Positions 1-7,124 are shown, counted from the first letter of the stretch. The stretch: DNA of 18,404 nucleotides from Azoarcus sp. (GCA_023230755.1 JALNWS010000068.1:1-18404), one strand, 5' to 3'. The notes: generated from the letters alone by a model not told the origin. Made by a program: numbers and translations.

Positions 1-270
1 GACGATGACGTCAATATCCGCGAGTGGAAGGAAGTCATCTGGGCGCTGACCACCCGGATGGACGCGACCCGCGATACCACGCTGGTGGATAACACGCCGA
101 TTGACTACCTGGACTTTGCGTCGCCAGTCGCCGGGCTGGGCAGCAAGATGGGGCTTGATGCCACGAACAAGTGGCAAGGTGAAACGAATCGCGAATGGGG
201 GCGTCCGATTGTCATGGACGACGCGGTCACGCAACGTGTCGACGCGATGTGGGCCGAGCTTGGCCTGTGA
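1..270 (+). CDS. ubiD: UbiD, 3-octaprenyl-4-hydroxybenzoate carboxy-lyase (C-terminal end, 5' truncated)
   Basis: Only the last 89 residues are present; the gene enters from the left in frame 1 and stops with TGA at 268-270. The visible part matches the C-terminus of UbiD as I know it: a REWKEVIWALTTRMD segment, then NTPIDYLDFASP, then GLGSKMGLDATNKW and REWGRPI. UbiD removes the ring carboxyl group of the prenylated 4-hydroxybenzoate intermediate in ubiquinone synthesis, using the prenylated FMN made by UbiX. The full family length is about 490 residues, so roughly four fifths lies outside the window, including most of the cofactor site. No sign of decay is seen. The next gene follows on the same strand after 37 bases, so co-transcription is plausible. 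Confidence 0.95.
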   Translation, partial: DDDVNIREWKEVIWALTTRMDATRDTTLVDNTPIDYLDFASPVAGLGSKMGLDATNKWQGETNREWGRPIVMDDAVTQRVDAMWAELGL

Positions 271-307
271 TGCCCTGAAACCTGATGCATGACGCAAGGA
301 CGACCTG

Positions 308-727
308 ATGGCGCAACCCGATTACACCGCAGCTCCGCTTCAGCCCGGGCAGCCGACTGAAAATCTGGTCACACTCACGCACCTGATCTACGCCCTGCAC
401 GCCTTTGCGGTGTTCACCGGGGTAGTCGGGTCGGCCACGATTCTTGGCAGTTTCATTGCCAGCGTGCCGTCGATCGCTGCGGTGATCATCAACTACGTCA
501 AGCAGGGGGCGGTGCGCGATACCTGGATTGAGAGCCATTTCCGCTGGCAGATCCGCACCTTCTGGTTCGCCGTGCTGTGGGTGATGGTGGCAGTGGTGAT
601 GATCATGACCATCATTGGTTTGCCCTTCGGCCTGCTTGTTCTGGGGGTGACCAGCCTGTGGGTGCTGTACCGGGTGGTGCGGGGCTGGTGGGCGCTTTCG
701 CAGCGGCAAGCCATGCCAATGGATTGA
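308..727 (+). CDS. Small DUF4870-type integral membrane protein, function unknown
   Basis: A 139-residue protein. The ATG at 308 has AAGGA at 296-300, 7 bases upstream. After a hydrophilic, Pro/Gln-rich N-terminus of about 20 residues come three hydrophobic stretches, roughly residues 22-46, 48-65 and 84-122; the last is long enough for two close passes. Between the second and third lies a short polar section with HFRWQIRTFW, which resembles the conserved His-x-Arg-Trp-Gln and Thr-Phe-Trp pattern of the DUF4870 (Tic20-like) membrane family. I base the family call on that motif and on the topology. No enzymatic role can be read from it. It follows ubiD closely and may share its transcript, but a role in quinone synthesis would be guesswork. 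Confidence 0.8.
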   Translation: MAQPDYTAAPLQPGQPTENLVTLTHLIYALHAFAVFTGVVGSATILGSFIASVPSIAAVIINYVKQGAVRDTWIESHFRWQIRTFWFAVLWVMVAVVMIMTIIGLPFGLLVLGVTSLWVLYRVVRGWWALSQRQAMPMD

Positions 728-757
728 AGCGCTGCGCCCCGTATCCGGCGCAACGCT
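728..757. terminator. Stem-loop between convergent DUF4870 gene and dacB
   Basis: Bases 728-738 pair with 747-757 (11 pairs, one C-A mismatch at 732/753) around an 8-base loop. The stem starts right after the stop codon at 725-727 and ends 12 bases before the dacB stop. There is no T-run on either side, so it is a weak intrinsic terminator at best; the position between two facing genes supports a role in ending or protecting both transcripts. Confidence 0.4.
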
Positions 758-769
758 CCGAAACAAGCC

Positions 770-2224
770 TCAGCGACCGCCGGCCCATACCCATTCGAGC
801 AGGGCGTCCTGTGCTGCGCGTGAGCCGGCCGCTTCTGCATGGTTCACCAGCATCACGACCACGTGACGCCGTCCGTCATGGTCGAGAACATAGCCGGCGA
901 TGGCGCGTACACCGTTGATGGTGCCAGTCTTGATGTGTGCCTGACCGCGCGCCGGACTGCCGATCAGGCGCTTGCGGGCCGTACCGTCTTCGCCGGCAAT
1001 CGGCAAGGCAGCGATAAATTCGGCCATCCACGGCCGTTGCCAGGCCGCGATCAGCAACTGACCCAGGGTATCCGCGCGAACGCGTTCGATGCGCGACAGG
1101 CCGGCACCGTTTTCGATTACAAGGCCGGAGGTCTGCACGCCCGCCGCAGCGAGTTGTGCAGTGGCAACCTGCGCGCCGGCCGCAACCATGTCCGGGGCGC
1201 CGTCCGCGTTGCTGCTGCCCAGGTTGGCGAGGAGCTGGCGCGCAATCACGTTGCTCGACCACTTGTTCATGTCGCGCACGATCTCGGCGAGCGCGGGTGA
1301 ATCATCGAGCAGTTGGGTGCGAGCCTCGCCCGGTGCAGGCCCACTGCGCACCTGCCCCTGGAGTTGCCCGCCCACTTCCTTCCACAGGCCGGCAATCATG
1401 GCAACGCTGAAGTCTTCGGGTGGGAGTGGGGCTGCACTCCAGTTACGCGGCCCGCAACTGGCCGGAAGGCTCCCGCTCAGGACCAGGCGCGGACCGGGCT
1501 CGAGGCGCGCCTCGAGGTCGCGATACCACACGCCGCAGCTTGCCCCCGAGGTCTGCAGACGGTTGTCGATGACGATGCCGCTGAGTGGCGGCTCGCTGGC
1601 GACCGTGACCGTGTCATTGGGCCCAGTGCCGGGGAACAGCGCAAGCTGCAGCGTATTGAAGTGCAGCAACAGACCGTAGGGACCGCTGTTGTAGGGGCGA
1701 AGGCCGCGCCCGTCGAAGGCGTCGGGGTCGTGCGACGGCAGCCTGAGCACCGAGCCGTCAAGCACAATGTCGCCGGTGATCGTGTCCACGCCGAGTGCAC
1801 GCAGTCGCCTGAACAGCTTCCACACCCGTTCGTAGGCGAGCACCGGATCCCCGCCGCCAACGATGTAGAGGTTGCCCTGCAGCACGCCGTTGTGCACGGG
1901 GCCGGTGCTGGAGATCCGGGTTTGCCAGGTGTGAGAGGGGCCGAAGTATTCAAGACTCGTAAATGCCGTAACCAGCTTCATTACCGAGGCCGGGTTCATT
2001 GGCTGGTCAGCGTTGATCGCGAGTGTCGGCGTGGCGGCATCGACCGGTTGCACCCAGATGCCAACTGCGTCCACGGGTACCCGGGCCTGATCGAGCGCCT
2101 GGCGGACGCTGGCTGGCAGCGCCTCGGCGCCGGCCGCATGGGCAAACCCGGCGACGAGCAGGCCGACGAAAAACGCGCCAAGGATGACGAATCGGTGTGA
2201 AATCGGATTGCTTGTGAGTGACAT
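770..2224 (-). CDS. dacB: D-alanyl-D-alanine carboxypeptidase/endopeptidase, PBP4 type
   Basis: A 484-residue peptidase S13 (PBP4) protein of normal family length. PBP4 cuts the terminal D-Ala and the cross-links between peptide stems in the periplasm. An N-terminal signal peptide is visible: a polar start, a hydrophobic core at about 12-27, then a likely cut after Ala-His-Ala near residue 30. All three penicillin-binding motifs are present: SVMK at 80-83 with nucleophile Ser80 and Lys83, SSN at 323-325, and KTG at 432-434. The long insert between the first two motifs is typical of the PBP4 class. The start at 2224 is the only Met before the signal peptide; its ribosome binding site is weak (AAAGA). 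It faces the DUF4870 gene and diverges from the unknown gene at 2337. Confidence 0.95.
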   Translation of the reverse strand: MSLTSNPISHRFVILGAFFVGLLVAGFAHAAGAEALPASVRQALDQARVPVDAVGIWVQPVDAATPTLAINADQPMNPASVMKLVTAFTSLEYFGPSHTWQTRISSTGPVHNGVLQGNLYIVGGGDPVLAYERVWKLFRRLRALGVDTITGDIVLDGSVLRLPSHDPDAFDGRGLRPYNSGPYGLLLHFNTLQLALFPGTGPNDTVTVASEPPLSGIVIDNRLQTSGASCGVWYRDLEARLEPGPRLVLSGSLPASCGPRNWSAAPLPPEDFSVAMIAGLWKEVGGQLQGQVRSGPAPGEARTQLLDDSPALAEIVRDMNKWSSNVIARQLLANLGSSNADGAPDMVAAGAQVATAQLAAAGVQTSGLVIENGAGLSRIERVRADTLGQLLIAAWQRPWMAEFIAALPIAGEDGTARKRLIGSPARGQAHIKTGTINGVRAIAGYVLDHDGRRHVVVMLVNHAEAAGSRAAQDALLEWVWAGGR

Positions 2225-2262
2225 TAATGGAATCTTTGCTGCATTGCGGGATGGCTCGGGGT

Positions 2263-2307
2263 TAGAATGATCGTTCGATAAACATTCGGCTGCAGGACGT
2301 CATTCTA
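2263..2307. promoter_or_regulatory. Dyad TAGAATGA / TCATTCTA in the dacB divergent region; possible opposing -10 elements
   Basis: TAGAATGA at 2263-2270 is repeated in exact reverse complement at 2300-2307, with 29 bases between. Each arm contains TAGAAT, five of six matches to a sigma70 -10 box: the left arm reads rightward to the unknown gene at 2337, the right arm reads leftward to dacB. I find no convincing -35 box for either. A second short palindrome, ATCGTTCGAT at 2270-2279, lies between them. It could be a pair of promoters or a two-arm protein-binding site. Confidence 0.3.
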
Positions 2308-2336
2308 GTAGCCAGCTATGGAACGGGTGTGAATCA

Positions 2337-2681
2337 ATGAGCGGATTTGGGCACTACGCCCGGACAGCACTGGAGCTTGAACGCGAGATACTCAAGCGGG
2401 GCTTGTTGATTGGCGTTGACTGGCAAAATCCGGCCAGTTTGCGTGCATTGGCACATGAGGCGCTGACGTGTACGACAGATTGCCGTCTGGGTCTGCTTCA
2501 CAGCAAGGATCCCAAGGCGCGGGGCAAGGGTGAACTGTTCGCGCTCTCGGAGATGATGCTCGACACGATGCGTCAAAGCGCACAGATCGGTGTCCATACA
2601 CAGGGTGGCGTGGTATGGAAGTCATTCGGGCGCGCCCTGTACGAGGCCTCGGAGGGAGCAGGGGCTGCCTCCACCAAGTGA
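2337..2681 (+). CDS. Hypothetical protein, 114 residues, unrecognised
   Basis: A soluble-looking protein with no signal peptide or membrane segment. I do not recognise the family. It appears mostly helical: an amphipathic stretch at about 8-22 (ARTALELEREILKRG), a short GVDWQNP turn, a second helix at about 33-47, then two cysteines four apart (Cys45, Cys49). A basic KDPKARGKGE section is followed by a Met-rich helix at about 68-80 and an Ala/Gly-rich tail. The ATG at 2337 has only a poor ribosome binding site, but no better in-frame start is seen. Base use looks like the neighbours and it fills the gap between dacB and lysA without overlap, so I believe it is real. It is probably transcribed alone, since both flanking genes are on the opposite strand. 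Confidence 0.7.
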   Translation: MSGFGHYARTALELEREILKRGLLIGVDWQNPASLRALAHEALTCTTDCRLGLLHSKDPKARGKGELFALSEMMLDTMRQSAQIGVHTQGGVVWKSFGRALYEASEGAGAASTK

Positions 2682-2703
2682 GCGTCCGCGGGGCGGACGC
2701 TCA
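2679..2703. terminator. Perfect 11-bp hairpin overlapping the stop codon of the unknown gene
   Basis: TGAGCGTCCGC at 2679-2689 pairs perfectly with GCGGACGCTCA at 2693-2703 around a 3-base GGG loop. The stem begins with the TGA stop of the gene at 2337 and ends 10 bases before the lysA stop. No T-run follows on either strand, so it is a bidirectional stem-loop rather than a textbook intrinsic terminator. Confidence 0.55.
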
Positions 2704-2713
2704 TGAGGCGTGT

Positions 2714-3976
2714 TCAGTCCAGCGCCTGTTCCAGCGCGTAGAGTGATTCGATCGTTTCGCGCTGGCGCACAAGATGCAGCTTGTCGCCATCGACGATGAC
2801 TTCGGCGGCCCTGCCGCGCGTGTTGTAGTTCGAGCTCATGGTCATGCCATAGGCTCCTGCTGACAGCAGCGCGATCAGGTCATTCTCCTCGATTGCCAGA
2901 TCACGCTGACGCGCGAGGAAGTCGCCGCTTTCGCAGATCGGACCGACGACGTCGTAGCGACAGGCAGCCTGATCGCGCCTGATTACTGCAACCGTCTCAT
3001 GATAGGCGTCGTACAGCGCCGGTCGCGCAAGGTCGTTCATCGCGGCATCGACGATGGCAAAGTTCTTTTCTTCGCCGGGCTTGAGGTATTCGACCCGCGT
3101 GAGCAGCAGGCCGGCGTTGCCCACCAGCGAACGCCCGGGTTCGAAGCACAATTCTTCACTGCGGCCTTCGAAAACCTTCAGCAGCGGGGCAAGGTAATCC
3201 GCGACCGACGGTGGCGTCTCGTCCTCGTAGCGGATGCCAAGGCCGCCGCCAAGATCGATGTGGTCGAGGCGGATGCCTTCGGCTGCGAGCTGATCGACCA
3301 GCCCCAGCATCTTGGCGGCGGCCTCGGCCATCGGCGCAGGATCGAGCAATTGCGACCCGATATGACAGGCAATGCCGCTGATCTGCAGGTTTGGCAGGGA
3401 TGCCGCGCGACGATAGAGGTCGAGCGCGTCGTCAAATGCCACGCCGAACTTGTTGCTCTTCAGGCCGGTGGAAATGTAGGGGTGGGTCTTGGGGTCGACG
3501 TCAGGATTCACTCGCAGGGCGATCGGCGCAAGCTTGCCAAGCTGCGCTGCGACGTCGTTGAGCCGGTCGAGTTCGGTTGCAGACTCGACATTGAAGCAGC
3601 GGATGCCGGCTTCGAGCGCCTGACGCATTTCGGTGCGGGTCTTGCCGACGCCGGAGAAGACGACCTTGTCTGCGGCACCACCGGCTGCGATGACACGGGC
3701 AAGCTCACCACCGGAGACGATGTCGAAACCTGCGCCCAGCGCGGCAAAGACGGACAGCACGCCGAGGTTGGAGTTGGCCTTGACGGCGTAGCACACCAGC
3801 GCGGGACGTCCCTGCAGGGCATTGCGATAGGCCTCGAAGGCTGTGACCAGCGCGGCACGGGAGTACACGTAGACCGGGGTGCCGAAGCGCTCGGCGACCT
3901 TCGTCAGCGGCACGTCCTCCAGGATCAGTTCGTCGTGCACGCGGCGCAGGGTCGGAATGGGGAAGGCGTGGCTCAT
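2714..3976 (-). CDS. lysA: Diaminopimelate decarboxylase
   Basis: A 420-residue PLP enzyme, the usual length for LysA. It decarboxylates meso-diaminopimelate to lysine, the last step of bacterial lysine synthesis, in the cytoplasm. The alanine-racemase-type barrel carries the PLP lysine Lys66 in CYAVKAN, the HIGSQ motif near 205, the glycine-rich phosphate loop GGGLG at 243-247, and EPGR at 279-282. The C-terminal beta domain carries CESGD at 348-352, whose Cys completes the active site of the partner subunit, and AGAYGMTMSSNYN near 373-385. Its ATG overlaps the lptM stop as ATGA, so the two are translated from one message. This lptM-lysA order is familiar from Gram-negative bacteria. Confidence 0.97.
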   Translation of the reverse strand: MSHAFPIPTLRRVHDELILEDVPLTKVAERFGTPVYVYSRAALVTAFEAYRNALQGRPALVCYAVKANSNLGVLSVFAALGAGFDIVSGGELARVIAAGGAADKVVFSGVGKTRTEMRQALEAGIRCFNVESATELDRLNDVAAQLGKLAPIALRVNPDVDPKTHPYISTGLKSNKFGVAFDDALDLYRRAASLPNLQISGIACHIGSQLLDPAPMAEAAAKMLGLVDQLAAEGIRLDHIDLGGGLGIRYEDETPPSVADYLAPLLKVFEGRSEELCFEPGRSLVGNAGLLLTRVEYLKPGEEKNFAIVDAAMNDLARPALYDAYHETVAVIRRDQAACRYDVVGPICESGDFLARQRDLAIEENDLIALLSAGAYGMTMSSNYNTRGRAAEVIVDGDKLHLVRQRETIESLYALEQALD

Positions 3977-4158
3977 CTGCTCGGGGTCGGAATCGACGCG
4001 GGATTGAAATCGGGTTTGCTATTATTGCCAGCCGCCTTTTCGGTGTCGCTGGACTGCTTTGCCTGAGGTTTTTCGGGCAAAAAAAGCGGCCCTTTGATGC
4101 CGCAGGCGGACAGGAGCAGTGCGCTGATCAGCGCTACCGCGGGAATCATCGCTCGCAT
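3973..4158 (-). CDS. lptM: LptM (YifL-like) small lipoprotein, LPS translocon maturation chaperone
   Basis: A 61-residue lipoprotein. A short signal sequence ends in the lipobox Leu-Ser-Ala-Cys with Cys19 as the lipidated residue. It is followed at once by GIKGPLFLP, the characteristic conserved start of LptM/YifL proteins. The remainder is hydrophilic and probably disordered. In E. coli, LptM assists LptD folding and disulfide formation in the outer-membrane LPS translocon; a role here is by family. It shares a 4-base ATGA overlap with lysA and lies only 45 bases from the divergent cyaY. The sequence just upstream of its ATG contains AAGAACGG as a modest ribosome binding site. Confidence 0.88.
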   Translation of the reverse strand: MRAMIPAVALISALLLSACGIKGPLFLPEKPQAKQSSDTEKAAGNNSKPDFNPASIPTPSR

Positions 4159-4203
4159 GACCGTTCTTCGATAAAAAACGGAATGCTAACAGAAGGAGTC
4201 GGC

Positions 4204-4530
4204 ATGGAAGAATCCGCATTCAACGCTCTGGCAGAAGCTGAGCTGACAAAAATCGAGTCCGCACTTGAAGCGTGCGGGGTGGATATGGACATCGAGCTGA
4301 AACCGGGAGGCGTTCTCGAACTGGAGTTCGACAACGGCAGCAAGGTCATCATCAATCGTCACACGGCGGCGCGCGAAATCTGGGTGGCGGCGAAATCCGG
4401 TGGTTTTCACTTCCGTCCCGAGAACGGGGGCTGGATCGCCGGGCGCGATGGGGCGGAACTGTATGCACTGCTCTCCCGCGTGGTCAGCGAACAATCGGGA
4501 GAGCAGGTGGTCTTGAGCGGCGGCGCCTGA
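4204..4530 (+). CDS. cyaY: Frataxin, iron-sulfur cluster assembly protein CyaY
   Basis: A 108-residue protein of normal CyaY size. It binds iron weakly and modulates the cysteine desulfurase IscS during Fe-S cluster assembly. The first helix is acidic (Glu at 2, 3, 11, 13 and 18), the expected iron-binding ridge. The beta sheet follows with VLELEFDNGSKVIINRH and a conserved REIWVAAKSGGFHF section. I chose the ATG at 4204 over the in-frame ATG at 4183: GGAG at 4195-4198 lies 5 bases before it, and homologues start here. It diverges from lptM across 45 bases, so its promoter must be very compact or overlap lptM. Its TGA touches the mrcA stop with no gap. Confidence 0.95.
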   Translation: MEESAFNALAEAELTKIESALEACGVDMDIELKPGGVLELEFDNGSKVIINRHTAAREIWVAAKSGGFHFRPENGGWIAGRDGAELYALLSRVVSEQSGEQVVLSGGA

Positions 4531-6942
4531 TCAGCGCCGGACCGGTGTCGGCATGCGGTCGACGACCGGGGCAGGAGGCTGCATCTGCGGTACCGGCCGA
4601 GGGGTGGGCTTCGGTGCCGGCGCCACCGGCGGGATTGCCTCTTCGGGGGCTTCGAGGGCCGGCGCGTTGTTTGAAAAGAGTTGCTCCAGCCAGTCGGGTT
4701 CGGGCTTCAGGACTGGGGGTTCGTTTTCAGCGTAGTAGAAGTCTTCCACGCTACCGTCGGCGACTGGTGCGCTCAGCAGGCCTTCGGGGCGGGGCAGCGT
4801 CTTTTCGGGTGTCCCCTTCAGCGCGGCACGCATGTAGTTGACCCAGATCGGGAGTGCGGCTGCGCCCCCGGTTTCTCCCCGGCCCATGTTCTTCGGTTGC
4901 GCAAAACCCATCCAGGCAACGGCGACAAGGTCCGGGTTGTAGCCACAGAACCAGGCGTCGAGATAGTCGTTGGTCGTGCCGGTCTTGCCCGCAATATCAC
5001 CGCGGTTGAGGCTGCGTGCACGCGCGCCCGTGCCGCGGCGGATGACGTCCTTGAGCATCGAGTCCATCAGCCAGGCGTTGCGCGGGTCAATGACGCGCGG
5101 CGCGCTCTCTCCGGCCACTGGCGGGTCGATCTTTGCGATCAGCTTGCCATTGCCATCGTGGATCTCTTTTACGATGTAGGGGTCGATCCTGTAGCCCCCA
5201 TTGGCGAATACGGAATACGCGGTCGCCATTTCCCATGGCGTCGCCGACCCTGCGCCCAGGGCCATGGTCAGATAGGGTGGATTGCGCGCCGGGTCGAAGC
5301 CGAAGCGGCCGATGTAATCCTGCGCGTAGTCGGGCGAGATGTTCTGCAGCAGCCGGATCGAAGCCATGTTCTTCGAGCGCGCAAGCGCATCGCGCAGTGT
5401 CATCAGGCCGGCGAACTTGCCGTCATAGTTCTTCGGTTCCCACGCCTGGCTGCCGGTGACGCCTGCCGGGAAATAAAGTGGTTCGTCCTCGATCAGGGTG
5501 CCCGGGGAGTAGCCGCGCTCCAGGCCGGCCGAATAGATGAAGGGCTTGAAGCTCGAGCCCGGCTGGCGTTGTGCCTGAGTGACGTGATTGTACTTGTTGC
5601 TGTTGAAATCGAAGCCGCCAACGAGTGCGCGTACTGCGCCTGAATGGGGGTCGATCGAGACCAGTGCGGCCTCGACTTCTGGCAACTGCACTATCTCCCA
5701 GCTCTGCTTTTCGGTGCTGCGGATGCGGATCACTGCCCCGCGACGAATGCGCCGGGTTTGCGGTGATTTCTCACTGAGCATCGGCGCTGCAAAACGCAAT
5801 CCTTCGCCCGTGATGCTGTAGGTTTCGCCGCGGCGGAACACCTTGACACCCGCAGGCGATGCTTCGAGAACAACTGCGGCGAGAAGGTCGTCATGATCGC
5901 TGGACTCGGACAGAATGTCGTCCAGCGCTTCGGCGTCGGTGCCTTGCCCGAGATCTACGAAACGCTCGGGGCCGCGGTAGCCATGGCGCCGATCGTAATC
6001 CATCACTCCCTTGCGCAGTGCGGCGTAAGCCGCCTCCTGGTCGTCACGGGTGATGGTCGTGACAATCTTGATGCCGAGCTGGTAGGCTTCTTCGCCAAAC
6101 TGCTCGACCGCAATCCGGCGTGCCATCTCGGCGACATAGTCGCCATGCATCGGCGTGCTGTTGCCGCCATTGCGAGCCACACTTCCAGTCTGAGTGCGCA
6201 GGGGCTCCTTGAGCGCCTTCTGGTAGCTTGCGTCGTCGCTGAATCCAGCCTCGACCATCCGGCGCAGCACATAGTGCTGGCGCAAGGTTGCGCGCGACGG
6301 GTTCGCGATCGGATTGTATGCGGAGGGCGCCTTGGGAAGGCCGGCGAGCATCGCGGCTTCGGCAAGGCTGATCTCGCTCAGCGGCTTCCCGAAGTAGGCG
6401 CGGGCTGCTGCCGAAAAGCCGTAGGCGCGCTGCCCCAGGTAGATCTGGTTGATGTACAGCTCCAGAATCTGGTCCTTGCTCAGGTTGCGTTCAATCTTCA
6501 GCGCAAGCAGGATCTCGTAGAGTTTGCGATTGTAGGTTTTTTCACGCGAGAGGAAAAAATTACGCGCGACCTGCATCGTGATGGTTGACGCACCCTGGCC
6601 ACGGCCGCCCGAGGTAAGGTTCGCCAATGCCGCACGGGCAATGCCGATTGGGTCGATGCCGGGATGTTCGTAAAAGCGCTCATCCTCTGCAGCGAGGATT
6701 GCGTGCTTCAGGATGGCCGGAACGTCTTCGATCTTCACTACTGAGCGGCGTTCCTCGCCGAATTCACTGATAAGATAGCCGTCGGCGGTGTAGATGCGGA
6801 GCGGAACCCGGGGGCGGTAGTCGGTCAGCACTTCGAGTGAAGGCAGATTGGGCCAGGCCAGTATGGAAATTGCTGCCAGCGTCGCGAGCCCGAGTGTCAC
6901 CAGGGCCGTGAGTGCGACAACGGGGTAGAGAACCCAGCGCAT
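4531..6942 (-). CDS. mrcA: Penicillin-binding protein 1A (bifunctional peptidoglycan synthase)
   Basis: An 803-residue class A PBP that polymerises lipid II into glycan strands and cross-links them. One N-terminal membrane anchor lies at about 5-30. The GT51 glycosyltransferase domain follows, with catalytic Glu86 in AAEDERFYEHPG, then GQGASTITMQVARNFF at about 116-130 and the RKLYEILLALKIE segment. An OB-like insert lies around 320-420. The transpeptidase domain has SSFK at 463-466 (nucleophile Ser463), SKN at 523-525 and KTG at 653-655. The tail after 765 is Pro-rich and probably disordered. It diverges from pilM, as mrcA does from the hofMNOPQ competence operon in E. coli. Its stop abuts that of cyaY. 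Confidence 0.97.
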   Translation of the reverse strand: MRWVLYPVVALTALVTLGLATLAAISILAWPNLPSLEVLTDYRPRVPLRIYTADGYLISEFGEERRSVVKIEDVPAILKHAILAAEDERFYEHPGIDPIGIARAALANLTSGGRGQGASTITMQVARNFFLSREKTYNRKLYEILLALKIERNLSKDQILELYINQIYLGQRAYGFSAAARAYFGKPLSEISLAEAAMLAGLPKAPSAYNPIANPSRATLRQHYVLRRMVEAGFSDDASYQKALKEPLRTQTGSVARNGGNSTPMHGDYVAEMARRIAVEQFGEEAYQLGIKIVTTITRDDQEAAYAALRKGVMDYDRRHGYRGPERFVDLGQGTDAEALDDILSESSDHDDLLAAVVLEASPAGVKVFRRGETYSITGEGLRFAAPMLSEKSPQTRRIRRGAVIRIRSTEKQSWEIVQLPEVEAALVSIDPHSGAVRALVGGFDFNSNKYNHVTQAQRQPGSSFKPFIYSAGLERGYSPGTLIEDEPLYFPAGVTGSQAWEPKNYDGKFAGLMTLRDALARSKNMASIRLLQNISPDYAQDYIGRFGFDPARNPPYLTMALGAGSATPWEMATAYSVFANGGYRIDPYIVKEIHDGNGKLIAKIDPPVAGESAPRVIDPRNAWLMDSMLKDVIRRGTGARARSLNRGDIAGKTGTTNDYLDAWFCGYNPDLVAVAWMGFAQPKNMGRGETGGAAALPIWVNYMRAALKGTPEKTLPRPEGLLSAPVADGSVEDFYYAENEPPVLKPEPDWLEQLFSNNAPALEAPEEAIPPVAPAPKPTPRPVPQMQPPAPVVDRMPTPVRR

Positions 6943-6973
6943 TTATTTGTCCGGGAAAGTGGAATAGTCGCGC

Positions 6974-6979
6974 ATTATA
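6974..6979 (-). promoter_or_regulatory. Consensus -10 box for mrcA
   Basis: ATTATA on the plus strand reads TATAAT on the minus strand, a perfect sigma70 -10 box 31 bases before the mrcA ATG. I could not find a matching -35 at 16-18 bases; that position is GC-rich. Transcription may therefore need an activator or depend on a different upstream contact. The flanking pair AAGGCG (6981-6986) and CGCCTT (7001-7006) forms an inverted repeat over the would-be spacer. Confidence 0.4.
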
Positions 6980-6992
6980 TAAGGCGAAAACT

Positions 6993-7016
6993 GCGGACGC
7001 CGCCTTGCGGGGCCGC
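6993..7016. repeat. Two GC-rich dyads in the mrcA/pilM control region
   Basis: GCGG-ACG-CCGC at 6993-7003 and GCGG-GG-CCGC at 7007-7016 are near-copies of one palindrome with starts 14 bases apart. They sit directly upstream of the mrcA -10 box and upstream of the pilM promoter. They may be protein-binding half sites or simply GC-rich chance. Confidence 0.3.
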
Positions 7017-7021
7017 TGATG

Positions 7022-7038
7022 CAAATTGATTCAAATTG
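7022..7038. repeat. Direct repeat CAAATTG, 10-base period, just upstream of the pilM -35
   Basis: CAAATTG occurs at 7022-7028 and again at 7032-7038, starts exactly 10 bases apart (about one helical turn), ending one base before the proposed -35 box. This AT-rich tract stands out from its GC-rich surroundings and is placed as an activator site would be. Confidence 0.4.
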
Positions 7039-7039
7039 C

Positions 7040-7068
7040 TTTACACCTCGTGCGCTTGTTGCTAGGAT
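7040..7068 (+). promoter_or_regulatory. Sigma70-type promoter for pilMNOPQ
   Basis: TTTACA at 7040-7045 (five of six) and TAGGAT at 7063-7068 (four of six) are separated by exactly 17 bases. The expected start of transcription is near 7075, about 50 bases before the pilM GTG. No sigma54-type GG/GC signature was seen in this gap. Confidence 0.5.
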
Positions 7069-7124
7069 TTGAGAGCCTTATTCAGCATTGGCGCCTAACA
7101 TAAAGAAATTTAAGGGTTTTCTTT

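Noticed and set aside
1313..2200. A 295-codon open frame on the plus strand opposite dacB
   Set aside because: dacB carries all three PBP motifs in the minus frame; the opposite frame has no recognisable domain.
2999..4066. A 355-codon open frame on the plus strand opposite lysA
   Set aside because: lysA on the minus strand is unmistakable; this is a codon-bias shadow.
4183..4203. Upstream ATG start for cyaY
   Set aside because: The ribosome binding site lies between it and the ATG at 4204, so the downstream start is favoured.
6943..7124. Sigma54 promoter for the pilus operon
   Set aside because: No sequence resembling TGGCAC-N5-TTGC was found in the gap, while a sigma70 pair with 17-base spacing is present.
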